DNA of 64,000 nt from Neosynechococcus sphagnicola sy1 (GCF_000775285.1 NZ_JJML01000001.1:62001-126000); one strand, 5' to 3'; counted from the first letter of the stretch, positions 51,848 to 61,396 are shown. Numbers and translations: made by a program. The notes: generated from the sequence alone by a model not told the origin.

Positions 51848-52150
51848 GCTGACCAACCTTGTTTCCCTGAATTGCTAGAAAATATGCAGGCGATTTGCCG
51901 CCCATTCCATCCGAGATAGAACCATGCCGAAGCGTTTCGCTAACAGTCAATTCTGGCATTTGCTGCATTCTAGTACTAAAGTCTGCGGGATCAAGTTCCT
52001 AGAATCTGAATCTTGCGGCTTTTTTTTCCAAGGAAGATCTGTTCGGTGTCCCAGGGTGAACCAGGTGATGCTGGGATGAGAATCCAGGCAACGGGCTAGA
52101 ATCAGATCAGCAAGGCATTAAAAACGTTTATGGTGTCGGTTTGCTAACCT

Positions 52151-53866
52151 GTGAAATTGTCTCCCTCCTTCCCCAACTCCCTGTTTAAGTTTGATGACAT
52201 TGAGGATGCCCTAACTGCCATCAAAGCCGGTCATCCCATTGTGGTCGTAGACGATGAGAACCGGGAGAATGAGGGCGACCTGATCTGTGCAGCTCAGTTT
52301 GCCACCCCCGATCTGATTAACTTCATGGCGGTTCAGGCCCGTGGGTTGATTTGTTTGGCCTTGAGGGGCGATCGTTTGGATGAACTGGATTTGCCCTTAA
52401 TGGTAAGCAACAACACCGACAGTAATCAAACCGCCTTTACCGTCAGTATTGATGCTGGGCCTGAATTGGGGGTAACCACTGGGATCTCAGCAGAAGACCG
52501 GGCGAGAACCATTCAAGTGGCGCTGCATCCCCGAACCCGACCCCTGGACTTACGCCGACCAGGGCATATTTTCCCGATTCGAGCTAGGGAAGGAGGGGTG
52601 CTGAAACGGGCTGGTCATACGGAGGCAGCGGTGGATCTCGCCCAGATGGCCGGACTCTACCCGGCTGGCGTTATCTGTGAGATTCAAAATCCCGATGGCT
52701 CCATGGCTCGCCTGCCTGAGCTAGTGGAGTATGCCTGCGATCGCAACTTAAAGATCATCAGTATTGCCGACCTGATCAGCTATCGTCTTCAACATGAACG
52801 ATTTGTGCAGCGGGAAACCATTGCAGACTTGCCAACCGAGTTTGGGCACTTTCAGATTTATGCCTATCGCAACCTCCTGGATGCCTCTGAGCATGTGGCG
52901 ATCGTCAAGGGAGCGCCAGCTCAGTTTCACGATCAACCCGTCATGGTGCGGATGCATTCCGAATGTTTGACGGGGGATGCCCTGGGTTCCCTTCGTTGCG
53001 ACTGTCGGATGCAGCTGCAAGCGGCGCTGAAAATGATTGAGAATGCGGGGTGCGGGGTGGTTGTCTACCTGCGCCAGGAAGGTCGGGGGATTGGGTTGGT
53101 CAATAAGCTCAAAGCTTACTCCTTGCAGGATATGGGGTTGGATACTGTGGAAGCCAATGAACGGCTGGGATTTCCAGCGGATTTGCGGAACTATGGGGTG
53201 GGTGCCCAGATCCTCAGTGATTTGGGTGTGAAGCAAATTCGCCTGATCACCAATAATCCCCGCAAGATTGCCGGACTGAAAGGCTATGACTTAGAGGTTG
53301 TCGATCGCGTACCCCTGTTGATTGAGGCCACCACCTATAATTCTGAATACCTGGCCACCAAGGCCCAGAAGCTGGGACATTTGCTATTACAGACCTATCT
53401 GGTGACGGTGGCAATTCAGTGGCAAAATGAACCGCAATCGGTGCAAGACCGCTACGAAGTCTTAGAGAAGTTGCGCCATCTGGCCAGTATCCATGACCTC
53501 CGCTTACAAGAGGAGGCCCGCCCCGTGGCCATTGCCTTGTTCGGTAGTGCTTCCCTGACCTTTCATCTCGGCTTTGATCAGGCCCATCTGGCTGCCCCTC
53601 ACTGGTATCAGCAACCAGGACATCCCTACGTCCAGGCGATCGCCAAAATTTTGGATCACCTCGTCACCTGGCCGCAACTGCAATGCCTGGAATTTTTAAT
53701 TTCCCCTGGCTCTGACCCCCTCACGGGTTTACAGGTAAAGCTAGATCGCCAGGTTTTCTCCTTGGCAACGGATCGCCCCACCGGGGTGTGTGAGCAGTTA
53801 CAAACTCAAATTATCTATAGTTTCCACCGTGCCCTGATCTCCTTTGCTCCCCCGTTGGCAACCTAA
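52151..53866 (+). CDS. ribBA: Bifunctional riboflavin synthesis protein RibBA
   Basis: Two enzymes of riboflavin synthesis in one chain. Residues about 10-215: 3,4-dihydroxy-2-butanone-4-phosphate synthase ([35 protein letters not shown]). Residues about 216-410: GTP cyclohydrolase II with zinc cysteines in [18 protein letters not shown] and the RQEGRGIGL motif. A further 160 residues follow, a cyanobacterial extension of unknown role. It starts at GTG (52151), 571 residues in all. A flavin reductase-like gene follows in 27 bases. Confidence 0.96.
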   Translation: MKLSPSFPNSLFKFDDIEDALTAIKAGHPIVVVDDENRENEGDLICAAQFATPDLINFMAVQARGLICLALRGDRLDELDLPLMVSNNTDSNQTAFTVSIDAGPELGVTTGISAEDRARTIQVALHPRTRPLDLRRPGHIFPIRAREGGVLKRAGHTEAAVDLAQMAGLYPAGVICEIQNPDGSMARLPELVEYACDRNLKIISIADLISYRLQHERFVQRETIADLPTEFGHFQIYAYRNLLDASEHVAIVKGAPAQFHDQPVMVRMHSECLTGDALGSLRCDCRMQLQAALKMIENAGCGVVVYLRQEGRGIGLVNKLKAYSLQDMGLDTVEANERLGFPADLRNYGVGAQILSDLGVKQIRLITNNPRKIAGLKGYDLEVVDRVPLLIEATTYNSEYLATKAQKLGHLLLQTYLVTVAIQWQNEPQSVQDRYEVLEKLRHLASIHDLRLQEEARPVAIALFGSASLTFHLGFDQAHLAAPHWYQQPGHPYVQAIAKILDHLVTWPQLQCLEFLISPGSDPLTGLQVKLDRQVFSLATDRPTGVCEQLQTQIIYSFHRALISFAPPLAT

Positions 53867-53893
53867 CCCCCTTCCTTGCACCACCATCCATGA

Positions 53894-54448
53894 GTGACAT
53901 TATTCCCAGTTCAATTTTTTAATTTGACCGATCACGAGATCTATGTGATTACGGCTGCTCACAATGGACACATGAGTGGACAGGTCGCCACTTGGGTAAT
54001 GCTAACAACCCTGGTGACCGACCAGATGCGAGTCACTGCTTCCCTATCGCCCTTGAATGCCACTTGTGAACTGATTCACCAGAGCCGCTGTTTTGTCGTC
54101 AACCTACTAGCCGAGGGGCAACATCAGTGGTTACCGCACTTTGGACTCCAGTCCAGTCGCGAGATCAACAAATTTGCTGGGATCACCCCCCAGTTAACCG
54201 ATACTGGAATTCCGATTCTGCCGGGAACCTGTGGCTGGGCACTGTGTCACATTGGACATCAGGTTGATCTGGGCGATCGCATCCTCTACATTGCCGATGT
54301 CATCGCCCAGGAATTATCTCCCGACCGCACTCCCCTGCGTAAAAATGCTGCCTTTGCTGCTCTGCCTGCCGATGTCATGCAGGCTCTGGCTACCAAACGG
54401 GTGGCGGATGCCCACCGGGATCGTCAGTTGATGAAACCCCTCAGCTAA
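53894..54448 (+). CDS. Flavin reductase-like protein (FMN-binding split barrel)
   Basis: A 184-residue protein resembling the flavin reductase domain: YVITAAHNGHMSGQVATWVM near the N-terminus, then RVTASLSPLNATCELIHQSR and FVVNLLAEGQ, and the GDRILYIADV segment near the end, where this family places a conserved His/acidic residue. It likely binds FMN and reduces a flavin or other small substrate with NAD(P)H. GTG start, 27 bases after ribBA, so flavin synthesis and flavin use would be co-expressed. Exact substrate unknown. Confidence 0.82.
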   Translation: MTLFPVQFFNLTDHEIYVITAAHNGHMSGQVATWVMLTTLVTDQMRVTASLSPLNATCELIHQSRCFVVNLLAEGQHQWLPHFGLQSSREINKFAGITPQLTDTGIPILPGTCGWALCHIGHQVDLGDRILYIADVIAQELSPDRTPLRKNAAFAALPADVMQALATKRVADAHRDRQLMKPLS

Positions 54449-54832
54449 TCTCTCGTCTGCCCATCCCGGCGACCCAGCTCATAGATGCCACAGCTCATGC
54501 AAGCTAACAGTCCTAAACTCACCGCCCAACTGCTGCCGAGACTGAGAGCGACCCCATAGTGACACAGACTCCCTACCAGCAAAAAACGGCACGATACTGA
54601 GCACAGAGGCAGAGAATGCATTTTGAGACTCCCGCCCCCGCCGCGTTTTCTCAAATTCCTCGGCAGAGGTATAAAGGGAGCGCTCCGCAAAATTAAACCA
54701 CCGATCTAACCGTTCGGTCACCCATTGACCAATGGGTGAGAACCCCACATATAAAGCCAGCGACCAGAGACTAGCTCCCGCGATCGCGGTTGTATTGATA
54801 TCCAGGCTAAACGGAAAAATTTCAATCACCAT
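54445..54832 (-). CDS. Small membrane protein, frameshifted
   Basis: Reads MVIEIFPFSLDINTTAIAG, a hydrophobic segment, an amphipathic stretch (ERLDRWFNFAERSLYTSAEE), then FSASVLSIVPF; the end LLVGSLCHYGVALSLGSSWA and CGIYELGRRDGQ lies in another frame. A run of six A on the plus strand (54581-54586) with one too many explains it; five give a 128-residue protein with three transmembrane segments. I recognise no named family. It ends within the flavin reductase gene end (four-base overlap). Confidence 0.65.
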
Positions 54833-55180
54833 GGGGAGAACGGGGGATAACAGGTCAGCAAGCTGGGTTCATATGAGGTTTAAAGCCTCCCTGGAGGGTG
54901 GAAAGCATTGATAAAATTAACAGTATCTTAACAAAAACCGCTGGGGTAATTAGGTCGGAATTGCAGAAGTGTGCGGCAACAAACTTGACAGATACCCAGT
55001 CTGCCGTAAGATACTCGAAGAGTGGCTTTCCAGCGACCTTCGACTGGATATCTTTCATTGATGGGAAGGATGTCTTAGACGGGTCGTTCAGGAAGTGGTG
55101 CCAGCTAGAGCACCTCAGCAAAGTTGGCTGGGATTCGCGGTAAGTCTCTGGTTCATTGATTGGGTGAGGAGTGAAAACCA
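54833..55180. other. Intergenic region before the M23 peptidase
   Basis: Contains the promoter pair at 54985-55012. An 81-codon plus-strand frame (54898-55143) has no recognisable feature and overlaps the promoter, so I do not call it. Confidence 0.35.
54985..55012 (+). promoter_or_regulatory. Sigma-70 promoter of the M23 peptidase gene
   Basis: Perfect -35 TTGACA (54985-54990), 16-base spacer, -10 TAAGAT (55007-55012). Would give a leader of about 160 bases before the start at 55181. Confidence 0.55.
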
Positions 55181-55825
55181 ATGCGCAGAGAGTCAGTGTC
55201 CCCACTGGTGGGTAATCGGTTTGCCTTTTCTAAGAAAGCACTATTAGTGGTTGGGATTAGTATTTTGGGGTTAATCGCGCCGGCAGCCTTAGAGGCACAA
55301 GTCGCAGCCCGAGAAGTCAATGCCAACCTAGGCACGACCTGGCAGTATGCCTCCTTCCCCGTTGAGAATTTCCAGGCTTATACATCACCCTATGGTTATC
55401 GGGGATCGGCGACTGGCGGTAGCGGTTCTGAATTTCATCGGGGTCTGGATATGGCAGCCCCTCGGGGTAGTTATGTGCGCAACTGGTGGACGGGCAAAGT
55501 GATCGAAGTCTCCGATGACTCTAACTGCGGTACTTCAGTTGTGGTGCAGTCGGGTGAATGGACACATATTTACTGCCACATGGAAGGTCACGTTGAAACT
55601 GCTAACGGGAATCGTTACATGATTGACCGTGAGGGCGGAATTATGGTCGCAGAAGGTCAGCAGGTGCCCGCTGGTGCGCGCATTGGTCGTGTGGGGATGA
55701 GTGGCCGAACTACGGGGCCTCACCTGCACTGGGGTCTGAAGTATGCAGGGCAATGGGTTGATCCGGCATTAGTCCTGCGCGCCATGTATGCCCAGCAGCC
55801 GAGTGTTTCCATTTCCAGTCGGTAG
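55181..55825 (+). CDS. M23-family peptidoglycan endopeptidase
   Basis: Secreted or periplasmic zinc peptidase of the lysostaphin/LytM type, 214 residues. A hydrophobic signal segment covers about residues 19-38 (LLVVGISILGLIAPAAL). Zinc ligands are H86 and D90 in FHRGLDMAAPRGSYV and H183 in GPHLHWGLK; H133 in HIYCHMEG and H181 are also in place. This set is complete, so it should cleave peptide cross-links and act in cell wall remodelling or division. No coiled-coil or LysM domain is present. Confidence 0.92.
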   Translation: MRRESVSPLVGNRFAFSKKALLVVGISILGLIAPAALEAQVAAREVNANLGTTWQYASFPVENFQAYTSPYGYRGSATGGSGSEFHRGLDMAAPRGSYVRNWWTGKVIEVSDDSNCGTSVVVQSGEWTHIYCHMEGHVETANGNRYMIDREGGIMVAEGQQVPAGARIGRVGMSGRTTGPHLHWGLKYAGQWVDPALVLRAMYAQQPSVSISSR

Positions 55826-56326
55826 AGACCAGAGACCCTTGCTCCCACCAAACTCCAGAGCTTGCTTTTGAGAGCACACATGTATGGTATGAAACAAAGT
55901 TGACAGTACCCCAAGCAAATAAAGGTGTCTGAGGAAAAGCCACCATAAATTTTCCTGGCAACAACTCCCCATCACTGGTTATGCTTTTAAGACCATTTAG
56001 GTGGCGAAGCGATCGTAGTTGGATTCTCTATACCCGATGCTGACGGATTTGAAGAATAGGATGTTTAAGGACAGTCCAAGGCAGTGAACGACCTGTGAAT
56101 CTTCAGTCTTGAGAACGTTGACATCTAGAAAAGCGATGAATTCAGAGGCTCGATCAATCCGATAGCTCGGGTTGCAACGGTGCACCCGACAGGACGTGAA
56201 GTCCCAAGCTTTAAGGGACGAAGGCCACGGTTGCTCCACCTTTGCGGCCACTCATCAATCATGCAGGCTATCCACTCTGATGAAATCGTTGCAAAATTGA
56301 TCTTACTTCAACCGCATCAGCAGCGC
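55826..56326. other. 501-base gap without recognised gene
   Basis: Frames on both strands are short and share no clear codon pattern. The minus-strand frame 55997-56251 has no recognisable domain. It may contain decayed sequence. Confidence 0.3.
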
Positions 56327-56569
56327 TCAGGGCAGGGATTCCCAGGCTTGAGTGACGACACTGCTTAACCAGCGGCGCTGGGCTGCATCCAGAAGGCTAT
56401 CATCCTTCAGCACTTCTGTGGTCAAATCTTCCAGAGACTGACCTTGGGAGCGAGCAATTTGGATCACGCCGACAATGGCCGCCGCAATCAGTTCTTCATC
56501 AACGGATTTCTGCCCCAAGGTAAGGATTTCTTGAGGGCTAGCTGGAATAGGATAATGCATAGCGGACAA
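56327..56569 (-). CDS. Conserved-looking 80-residue protein
   Basis: Opens MSAMHYPIPASPQEILTLGQ and continues with a helical region (EELIAAAIVGVIQIARSQGQ) and a helical end (DAAQRRWLSSVVTQAWESLP). No Cys, signal or membrane segment. The regular helix pattern and codon use look real, and I believe similar small proteins occur in cyanobacteria, but I cannot name a family. It is divergent from the carotenoid enzyme gene, 150 bases away. Confidence 0.6.
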   Translation of the reverse strand: MSAMHYPIPASPQEILTLGQKSVDEELIAAAIVGVIQIARSQGQSLEDLTTEVLKDDSLLDAAQRRWLSSVVTQAWESLP

Positions 56570-56719
56570 ACATAGAGTTCAAAAAGATTGAGCTGTTGAG
56601 AATGAAAATGAGAGTGATGTAAACTTTTCTTAAATATAGCCACTTTTGTTAATGTAGCTCACTTCACACCATTTGCGCCCTGTGTTTTTAAGTATTTTGC
56701 TGGAGCAACCATCACCCCG

Positions 56720-58846
56720 ATGAGAGAAATTTATTACGCAGAAGTCCCGACTCCAGATACCCACCGGGTAAAAGTTTGGTTACAGCAGGAATTTGATCCG
56801 GGTTGGGGGCACAAGACAGTCACGCCAACGGGAATTCGGCTAGGACTCACTGGAGAATCTACACCTTCTACAACGGACAATCCTAGAATTTCAGAAACGG
56901 CGGCTTCCTTGCCAGCGGCATTGGTGCTGTTTATCTGGTCGGTGCAGCGTACCACCTACCTCAAGGTGTTCCGCTGGACCAAGAGGCCGTTTCCGGAGGA
57001 GTCCTTAATAATAGGACGGTTAACCACCCAGATCCAGGCTCACTTCCCCCAGCAATATCCTGCACCACCGGAGGTTGATCTATCGCAACAATCGATCTTT
57101 GAGGCACTGGCTCCTCACTATCCCCAAACAGTGCGCTACTTCCAGAAAATGCCTAACGGCGAGTATGACTTGAACCGAGTCTATTGGTGGGAGCAACGCT
57201 GGCGAGAAGGGGTACGCCATCCTCAACAACCTAAGCAGGTCGTGTTTTCTGCTGGAGAGTCCACCACGAGTTTGCAGGCTCCAGATTACGACTTAATTTA
57301 TATTGGTGGCGCCCTCGGGGTGCTCCATGCGGCAGTCATGGCACGTTTAGGATACCGGGTACTCTTGGTGGAACGCCTTCCCTTTGGTCGCATGAACCGG
57401 GAGTGGAATATTTCTCGCCAAGAATTTCAAAATCTGATTGATCTGGGCTTGTTGACCCCAGCAGAATTTGAGGGGGTGATTGCCCACGAGTACCTGGATG
57501 GGTTTCACAAGTTTTTTGATGCCAATAATCCACCCCAGGCGAAGGCTCCCGTCCTTCATACGCCCACGGTTTTGAACATTGCCTTAAATGCGGAAAAACT
57601 CCTGCGCCTCTGTGGTGAAAAATTACGGGAGGCGGGGGGACAAATCTGGGATCAAACCGAGTTTACCCGCGTGGAAATTGGCAGCGATCGGGCCACGGTT
57701 TTTGCCCAATTTCTTCCGAGCCAAGCACCACGACAGGCGACGGCAAGGCTTGTGGTGGATGCCATGGGAACTGCCTCGGCGATCGCCTGGCAACTGAACG
57801 GTGGTCGTACCTTCGATAGTGTTTGCCCCACCGTAGGAGCCGTGATTGCTGACGGATTTGAGCCAGGGGTCTGGGATCGACGCTACGGCGATGTTCTCAA
57901 CAGCCATGGGGATATTTCCCGAGGTCGTCAGTTGATTTGGGAATTATTTCCGGGGGAAGACACTGAACTGACGATTTACCTGTTCCATTACCATCAGGTG
58001 CATCCCGAGAATCCGGGTTCCCTCCTGGAAATGTATGAGGACTTTTTCACGATTTTGCCGGAGTATCGCCGCTGCAATGCCGAAGATTTGGTCTGGAAGA
58101 AACCCACCTTTGGATACATTCCTGGACATTTCAGTCATAACAGTCGCGATCGCCAGGTTGCATTCGATCGCTTAATTGCCATTGGAGATGCGGCATCCCT
58201 CCAGTCCCCCCTCGTGTTTACTGGTTTTGGGTCATTGGTGCGAAATCTGGGGCGATTAACCCATCTCCTTGACACAGCGTTACGCCATGACTTGCTGGAT
58301 AAATCTCATCTCAATCAGATACGTGCCTACCAGAGTAATGTGGCAGTCACCTGGCTGTTCTCGAAAGGCATGATGGTACCCACCGGGCAGTTTATTCCCC
58401 CCCAACGGATCAATGCCATGCTCAATACCTTTTTTGGCATTTTGGCATCGGAATCTCCAACGGTTGCTGAATCTTTTATTAAAGACCGTACTGATTGGCT
58501 GACCTTTAACCGGATGGCCTTGAAAGCTGCCTGGCACAACCCGGCTCTGCTGTGGTGGATCTGGCAATTGGCAGGGCCATCTGATCTGTGGCGATGGCTG
58601 GGAAGCTACCTGAACTTCACTCTCTTAGCGTTTCTGGGGGGGGTCTGTAGTCAGTGGCTACCTCGCTGGATAGGACAGATACAGCCTTGGGTAGAGCCGC
58701 GCTACCCAGGGCTGTGGTTTTGGCTCCTGAGTCAGAGCTATGCCCTCACTTACGGAACAGGGATTCCATGTCCCTATATGTCATCCTTGAAACCCCTACT
58801 AGAAAAGGATTCTGAGCTTCATGCAGAAAACCTGACGATCATCTGA
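56720..58846 (+). CDS. CruA/CruP-type lycopene cyclase-like flavoprotein
   Basis: FAD-dependent enzyme of the CruA/CruP family, known to cyclise lycopene in cyanobacteria and green bacteria. The central fold begins DLIYIGGALGVLHAAVMARL and LLVERLPFGRMNREWNISR, and GDAASLQSPLVFTGFGSLVR is the second FAD-binding segment. The 708-residue length and N-terminal domain (about 190 residues: SIFEALAPHYPQTVRYFQKM, VYWWEQRWREGVRHP) suggest CruA rather than the shorter CruP, but this is an inference. A variable stretch after VTPTGIRLG (about residues 45-70) is weakly conserved-looking. Single transcription unit. Confidence 0.8.
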   Translation: MREIYYAEVPTPDTHRVKVWLQQEFDPGWGHKTVTPTGIRLGLTGESTPSTTDNPRISETAASLPAALVLFIWSVQRTTYLKVFRWTKRPFPEESLIIGRLTTQIQAHFPQQYPAPPEVDLSQQSIFEALAPHYPQTVRYFQKMPNGEYDLNRVYWWEQRWREGVRHPQQPKQVVFSAGESTTSLQAPDYDLIYIGGALGVLHAAVMARLGYRVLLVERLPFGRMNREWNISRQEFQNLIDLGLLTPAEFEGVIAHEYLDGFHKFFDANNPPQAKAPVLHTPTVLNIALNAEKLLRLCGEKLREAGGQIWDQTEFTRVEIGSDRATVFAQFLPSQAPRQATARLVVDAMGTASAIAWQLNGGRTFDSVCPTVGAVIADGFEPGVWDRRYGDVLNSHGDISRGRQLIWELFPGEDTELTIYLFHYHQVHPENPGSLLEMYEDFFTILPEYRRCNAEDLVWKKPTFGYIPGHFSHNSRDRQVAFDRLIAIGDAASLQSPLVFTGFGSLVRNLGRLTHLLDTALRHDLLDKSHLNQIRAYQSNVAVTWLFSKGMMVPTGQFIPPQRINAMLNTFFGILASESPTVAESFIKDRTDWLTFNRMALKAAWHNPALLWWIWQLAGPSDLWRWLGSYLNFTLLAFLGGVCSQWLPRWIGQIQPWVEPRYPGLWFWLLSQSYALTYGTGIPCPYMSSLKPLLEKDSELHAENLTII

Positions 58847-59133
58847 AACCACCTCAATGCTAGGCAGTTAGCGTTCTGGCAAGGCCATCTGTTCGCCTAA
58901 AGCAGTCGCTAGAATCGTTTTAAGCAATGCATCCCTGTCGTGAACATGGCACGGTCAAGGGTAAAGCAAAGTCCCGATCACAAAACTAGGGTAGCTCTTA
59001 ATGTAGAACAACTTATCCTGGGGATGGCTATACAAGGTTAAGAGTCAAAAATACAAGTTTTGGAGCTGCACAGCGACTCAGTGATCAGGGGAAGCGAATC
59101 TTGAAACCCAGAAGTGTCAAGATTTTTAGGAAA

Positions 59134-59206
59134 TGGGCACAGTAGGACTCGAACCTACGACCGAGTGATTAAGAGTCACCTGCTCTACCAACTGAGCTAT
59201 ATGCCC
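59134..59206 (-). tRNA. tRNA-Lys (anticodon CUU)
   Basis: On the minus strand: acceptor GGGCATA pairs with TGTGCCC, D arm GCTC...GAGC, anticodon stem GGTGA/TCACT with the seven-base loop CTCTTAA giving anticodon CUU, and T arm GTAGG-TTCGAGT-CCTAC. Length 73 bases, no CCA encoded. A complete gene. It reads AAG codons; many cyanobacteria rely only on tRNA-Lys(UUU), so a CUU gene may be an extra copy. It marks the start of the accessory region and could be an integration site, though no attachment repeat was identified. Confidence 0.93.
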
Positions 59207-59268
59207 ACAAGACACAGTTTTTAATTATCGCACATTGGTTGCCTAATTTGGTTTTCACGGACAAACTT

Positions 59269-59422
59269 CAGCAATTCTCATTTTGAAGTTTTTGTACTAC
59301 TGTCAACAGCTTGAACACAAGTTTGGCTCAAATTCTTGAATGGTAGAATTAGTGTCTCAGCGAGTTAGTTGGGACAAATGAGGACGTTTGTACTTAAAAG
59401 TTTTCCATAATGAGAATTGCTG
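59269..59422. mobile_element. MITE-like element, 154 bp
   Basis: Perfect 14-bp terminal inverted repeats: CAGCAATTCTCATT at 59269-59282 and its complement at 59409-59422; a few more bases match imperfectly inside. The 126-base core has no long frame. It lies between the tRNA and a transposase relic. No target-site duplication was identified, so the call rests on the inverted repeats and the setting; a hairpin-forming RNA is the alternative. Confidence 0.5.
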
Positions 59423-59553
59423 CCGTAGTGCCTGCAAATCTCTACCACTAGCGATCGCCCTTTGATGATGTCAACCCGTAGAGTCTATAAATTGCTACCA
59501 CAATCTCTAAGCACAGCCTCGTCCGTTGTCTGCAAATCGCAGGGAGCATAACG

Positions 59554-59736
59554 GCTCAAGTCAGCGAAGGAAGAAATGTTTCTGTCATTGGCGCAATTAG
59601 TTTGAACGGATTGCTGATGCAGTGGAGTAGCCTGGGTGCGGTCGATGGACTCACCTTTGAAGCCTTTATTGCTCAAAAGTTAGCTCCTAAACTCTGGAAG
59701 GGCGCGGTTGTGATTGTGGACAACTGCTCAATATGA
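59554..59736 (+). pseudogene. IS630-type transposase remnant
   Basis: A 60-codon fragment resembling the catalytic middle of IS630-family transposases: GRNVSVIGAISLNGLLMQW, AVDGLTFEAFIAQKLAPKLW and KGAVVIVDNCSI, where the aspartate of VIVDN matches the DDE residue of the GACVVMDN-like motif. No proper start and no downstream domain, so it is a relic. No insertion-sequence ends belonging to it were seen; the nearby 14-bp inverted repeats may or may not be related. Confidence 0.65.
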
Positions 59737-60600
59737 TTACAGCTCAGCGTTGTATCTATCGTAAAGAGCCATCACTTCCTGCTTGATTCTGTGGCGTAAG
59801 TTTTCTGGTGTCATCACTTCACAATCTTTCCCATAGCGTAAGACTTCACGGGTAAACCAGAAGGTATTTGAAACTTGTCGGACAATTCGCCGTACCTGGG
59901 GAGGATCGATTAACCATTCATTGACCTGATCCAGGGTCGATTTGCTTTGGTAAGCAAAGGCCAGCCCTCCCAACAAATGGAGTTCCACCAAAATTCTGTC
60001 TAGACCAGAACGCCACTGAGCAGAGATGGGGACAATAGCAGCATCTGAAATGCGATCGATCCGGAGACACCAGTTATGCATAAGCTCTGGTAAGTCCTGG
60101 TTGCCTATCGTTTCATCGCACCAGCAGTCAAGGTACTGTCGGTCTTCGTGAGTAACAATTTCGGCATAGCGAATGGTGAAATTCCAGATTCGCTCTGCCG
60201 CATCCTGGTAGGACAACTGAAACGGTTGCTGCCGCAGGATATATCGTTCAACCTCAACCCGCCAAGGCAAAGCAGGTCTGGCAATGAACTGTTCTAGCTC
60301 GTTGCGGAGGGGAAGGGTGAGTTCACTGCGTTCCAGCAATAGTTGAGTGATCGCTACCGCTACTTCAATTTGCCCCGCATCCACCAACGCAGTCCGGGCA
60401 CGATTGAGTGCCGTAATCCGTTCCTTGCTCCAATCATGGTTGGTCGCAATTACTAACTGGCGACGAGCGATCGCCTCGATGAGTTTGGAAATATTGGGGC
60501 GATCGCCCCAGGTGAGTCCAAATTCCAGGGCGAGGGCTTCAAGATGAGCTTTGTCTTGCTCTTTAACGGAGAGGGTAATCGAAAATCCCTTGCGACTCAT
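59737..60600 (-). CDS. WYL-domain transcriptional regulator (type I-D CRISPR-associated type)
   Basis: A 287-residue protein: N-terminal helical DNA-binding region (KEQDKAHLEALALEFGLTWG through KLIEAIARRQL), a helical middle, then a WYL-type domain (PFQLSYQDAAERIWNFTIRY, YLDCWCDE) and a basic C-terminus. WYL domains bind ligands or RNA and often regulate CRISPR and other defence genes; a WYL regulator controls the I-D locus in Synechocystis. This gene lies 1.5 kb from a cas3 of subtype I-D, on the opposite strand, so the same role is likely. Its stop abuts the transposase relic. Confidence 0.78.
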   Translation of the reverse strand: MSRKGFSITLSVKEQDKAHLEALALEFGLTWGDRPNISKLIEAIARRQLVIATNHDWSKERITALNRARTALVDAGQIEVAVAITQLLLERSELTLPLRNELEQFIARPALPWRVEVERYILRQQPFQLSYQDAAERIWNFTIRYAEIVTHEDRQYLDCWCDETIGNQDLPELMHNWCLRIDRISDAAIVPISAQWRSGLDRILVELHLLGGLAFAYQSKSTLDQVNEWLIDPPQVRRIVRQVSNTFWFTREVLRYGKDCEVMTPENLRHRIKQEVMALYDRYNAEL

Positions 60601-60811
60601 AAAAATATACGGACACTTTCTCTGTATTTAATCTTGTCATCTCCTATTTTCGGTGCCATCATCGACTTATGCAACTCTTTACGGACACTATTTCAAGATG
60701 TGACGAGAGGTAAAGGAATTTTTAGCCTTATCAATTCCCGTGGAGTGATAAGTATTCATTCCTAGTTTGCTAATGGTTTTGGGAACTCTTTATCAGGTAT
60801 GGGTTGAAGTC

Positions 60812-61009
60812 ATGACAACGATCGAAAAGCTGTTGCATGTCCTATCCGACGGGGGTTGGCATTCAACGGAGGAATTGGTGCAGGAAGTGGGGCATCGCTT
60901 CTCAGCAACGATCCATGTGGCAAAGCAGAGGGGCGATCGCTTCGATAAACGTCGGTTGGGTCAGCAATTTGAGTATCGGCTGCTGGTGAATGGTAATGTG
61001 CCCCGATGA
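60812..61009 (+). CDS. Small winged-helix-like protein
   Basis: A 65-residue protein: MTTIEKLLHVLSDGGWHSTE, then ELVQEVGHRFSATIHVAKQR and a short tail FEYRLLVNGNVP. The alternation of helices followed by a beta-like tail resembles a minimal winged helix-turn-helix. The open frame begins at 60767, but the ATG at 60812 gives the compact domain. It is divergent from the WYL gene and precedes the MNT/HEPN pair, so it may be their regulator or part of the defence cluster. Confidence 0.65.
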   Translation: MTTIEKLLHVLSDGGWHSTEELVQEVGHRFSATIHVAKQRGDRFDKRRLGQQFEYRLLVNGNVPR

Positions 61010-61084
61010 TTGACTAGAATGCCTTTCGGATAGTAACCGTAGTAATGAGTTAATAATAAAACAACAGGACATGGAAGTGGAAAA

Positions 61085-61396
61085 ATGTCGAATCAAACAA
61101 GTCTAGGCATAGATGAGCTTTTGATCAAACAGCGCGATGAAATCTTAAAGATTTCAGCCCAACATGGAGCCTTTAATGTGCGGGTGTTTGGCTCTGTAGC
61201 ACGAGGAGAAGCCGATGAAACGAGTGATATTGATTTTCTAGTGGATTACTCTCTAAATCAAATTAGTCCTTGGTTTCCAGCTAGTTTAGTCTTGGATCTG
61301 GAAAAATTGTTGGGACGAAAGGTAGATGTGGCAACTGAAGGATCGCTGAAGGAACGAATTCGGGAACGGGTGTTGGCAGAGGCAGTTCCGCTATGA
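61085..61396 (+). CDS. mntA: MNT-domain nucleotidyltransferase antitoxin (MntA)
   Basis: Minimal nucleotidyltransferase of 103 residues. The signature GSX10DXD is complete: G36-S37 followed by D48 and D50 (FGSVARGEADETSDIDFLVD). In characterised MntA/HepT pairs the MNT protein adds AMP to the HEPN toxin tyrosine and so blocks its RNase activity. The gene overlaps the following HEPN start by the ATGA pattern at 61393-61396, the normal arrangement. With the partner now broken by a MITE, the antitoxin appears orphaned. Confidence 0.9.
   Translation: MSNQTSLGIDELLIKQRDEILKISAQHGAFNVRVFGSVARGEADETSDIDFLVDYSLNQISPWFPASLVLDLEKLLGRKVDVATEGSLKERIRERVLAEAVPL

Noticed and set aside
54898-55143. 81-codon frame before the M23 peptidase
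   Set aside because: Covers a good promoter and shows no recognisable feature.
55997-56251. 84-codon minus-strand frame as a possible transposase relic
   Set aside because: No DDE-type motif or inverted repeat could be found.
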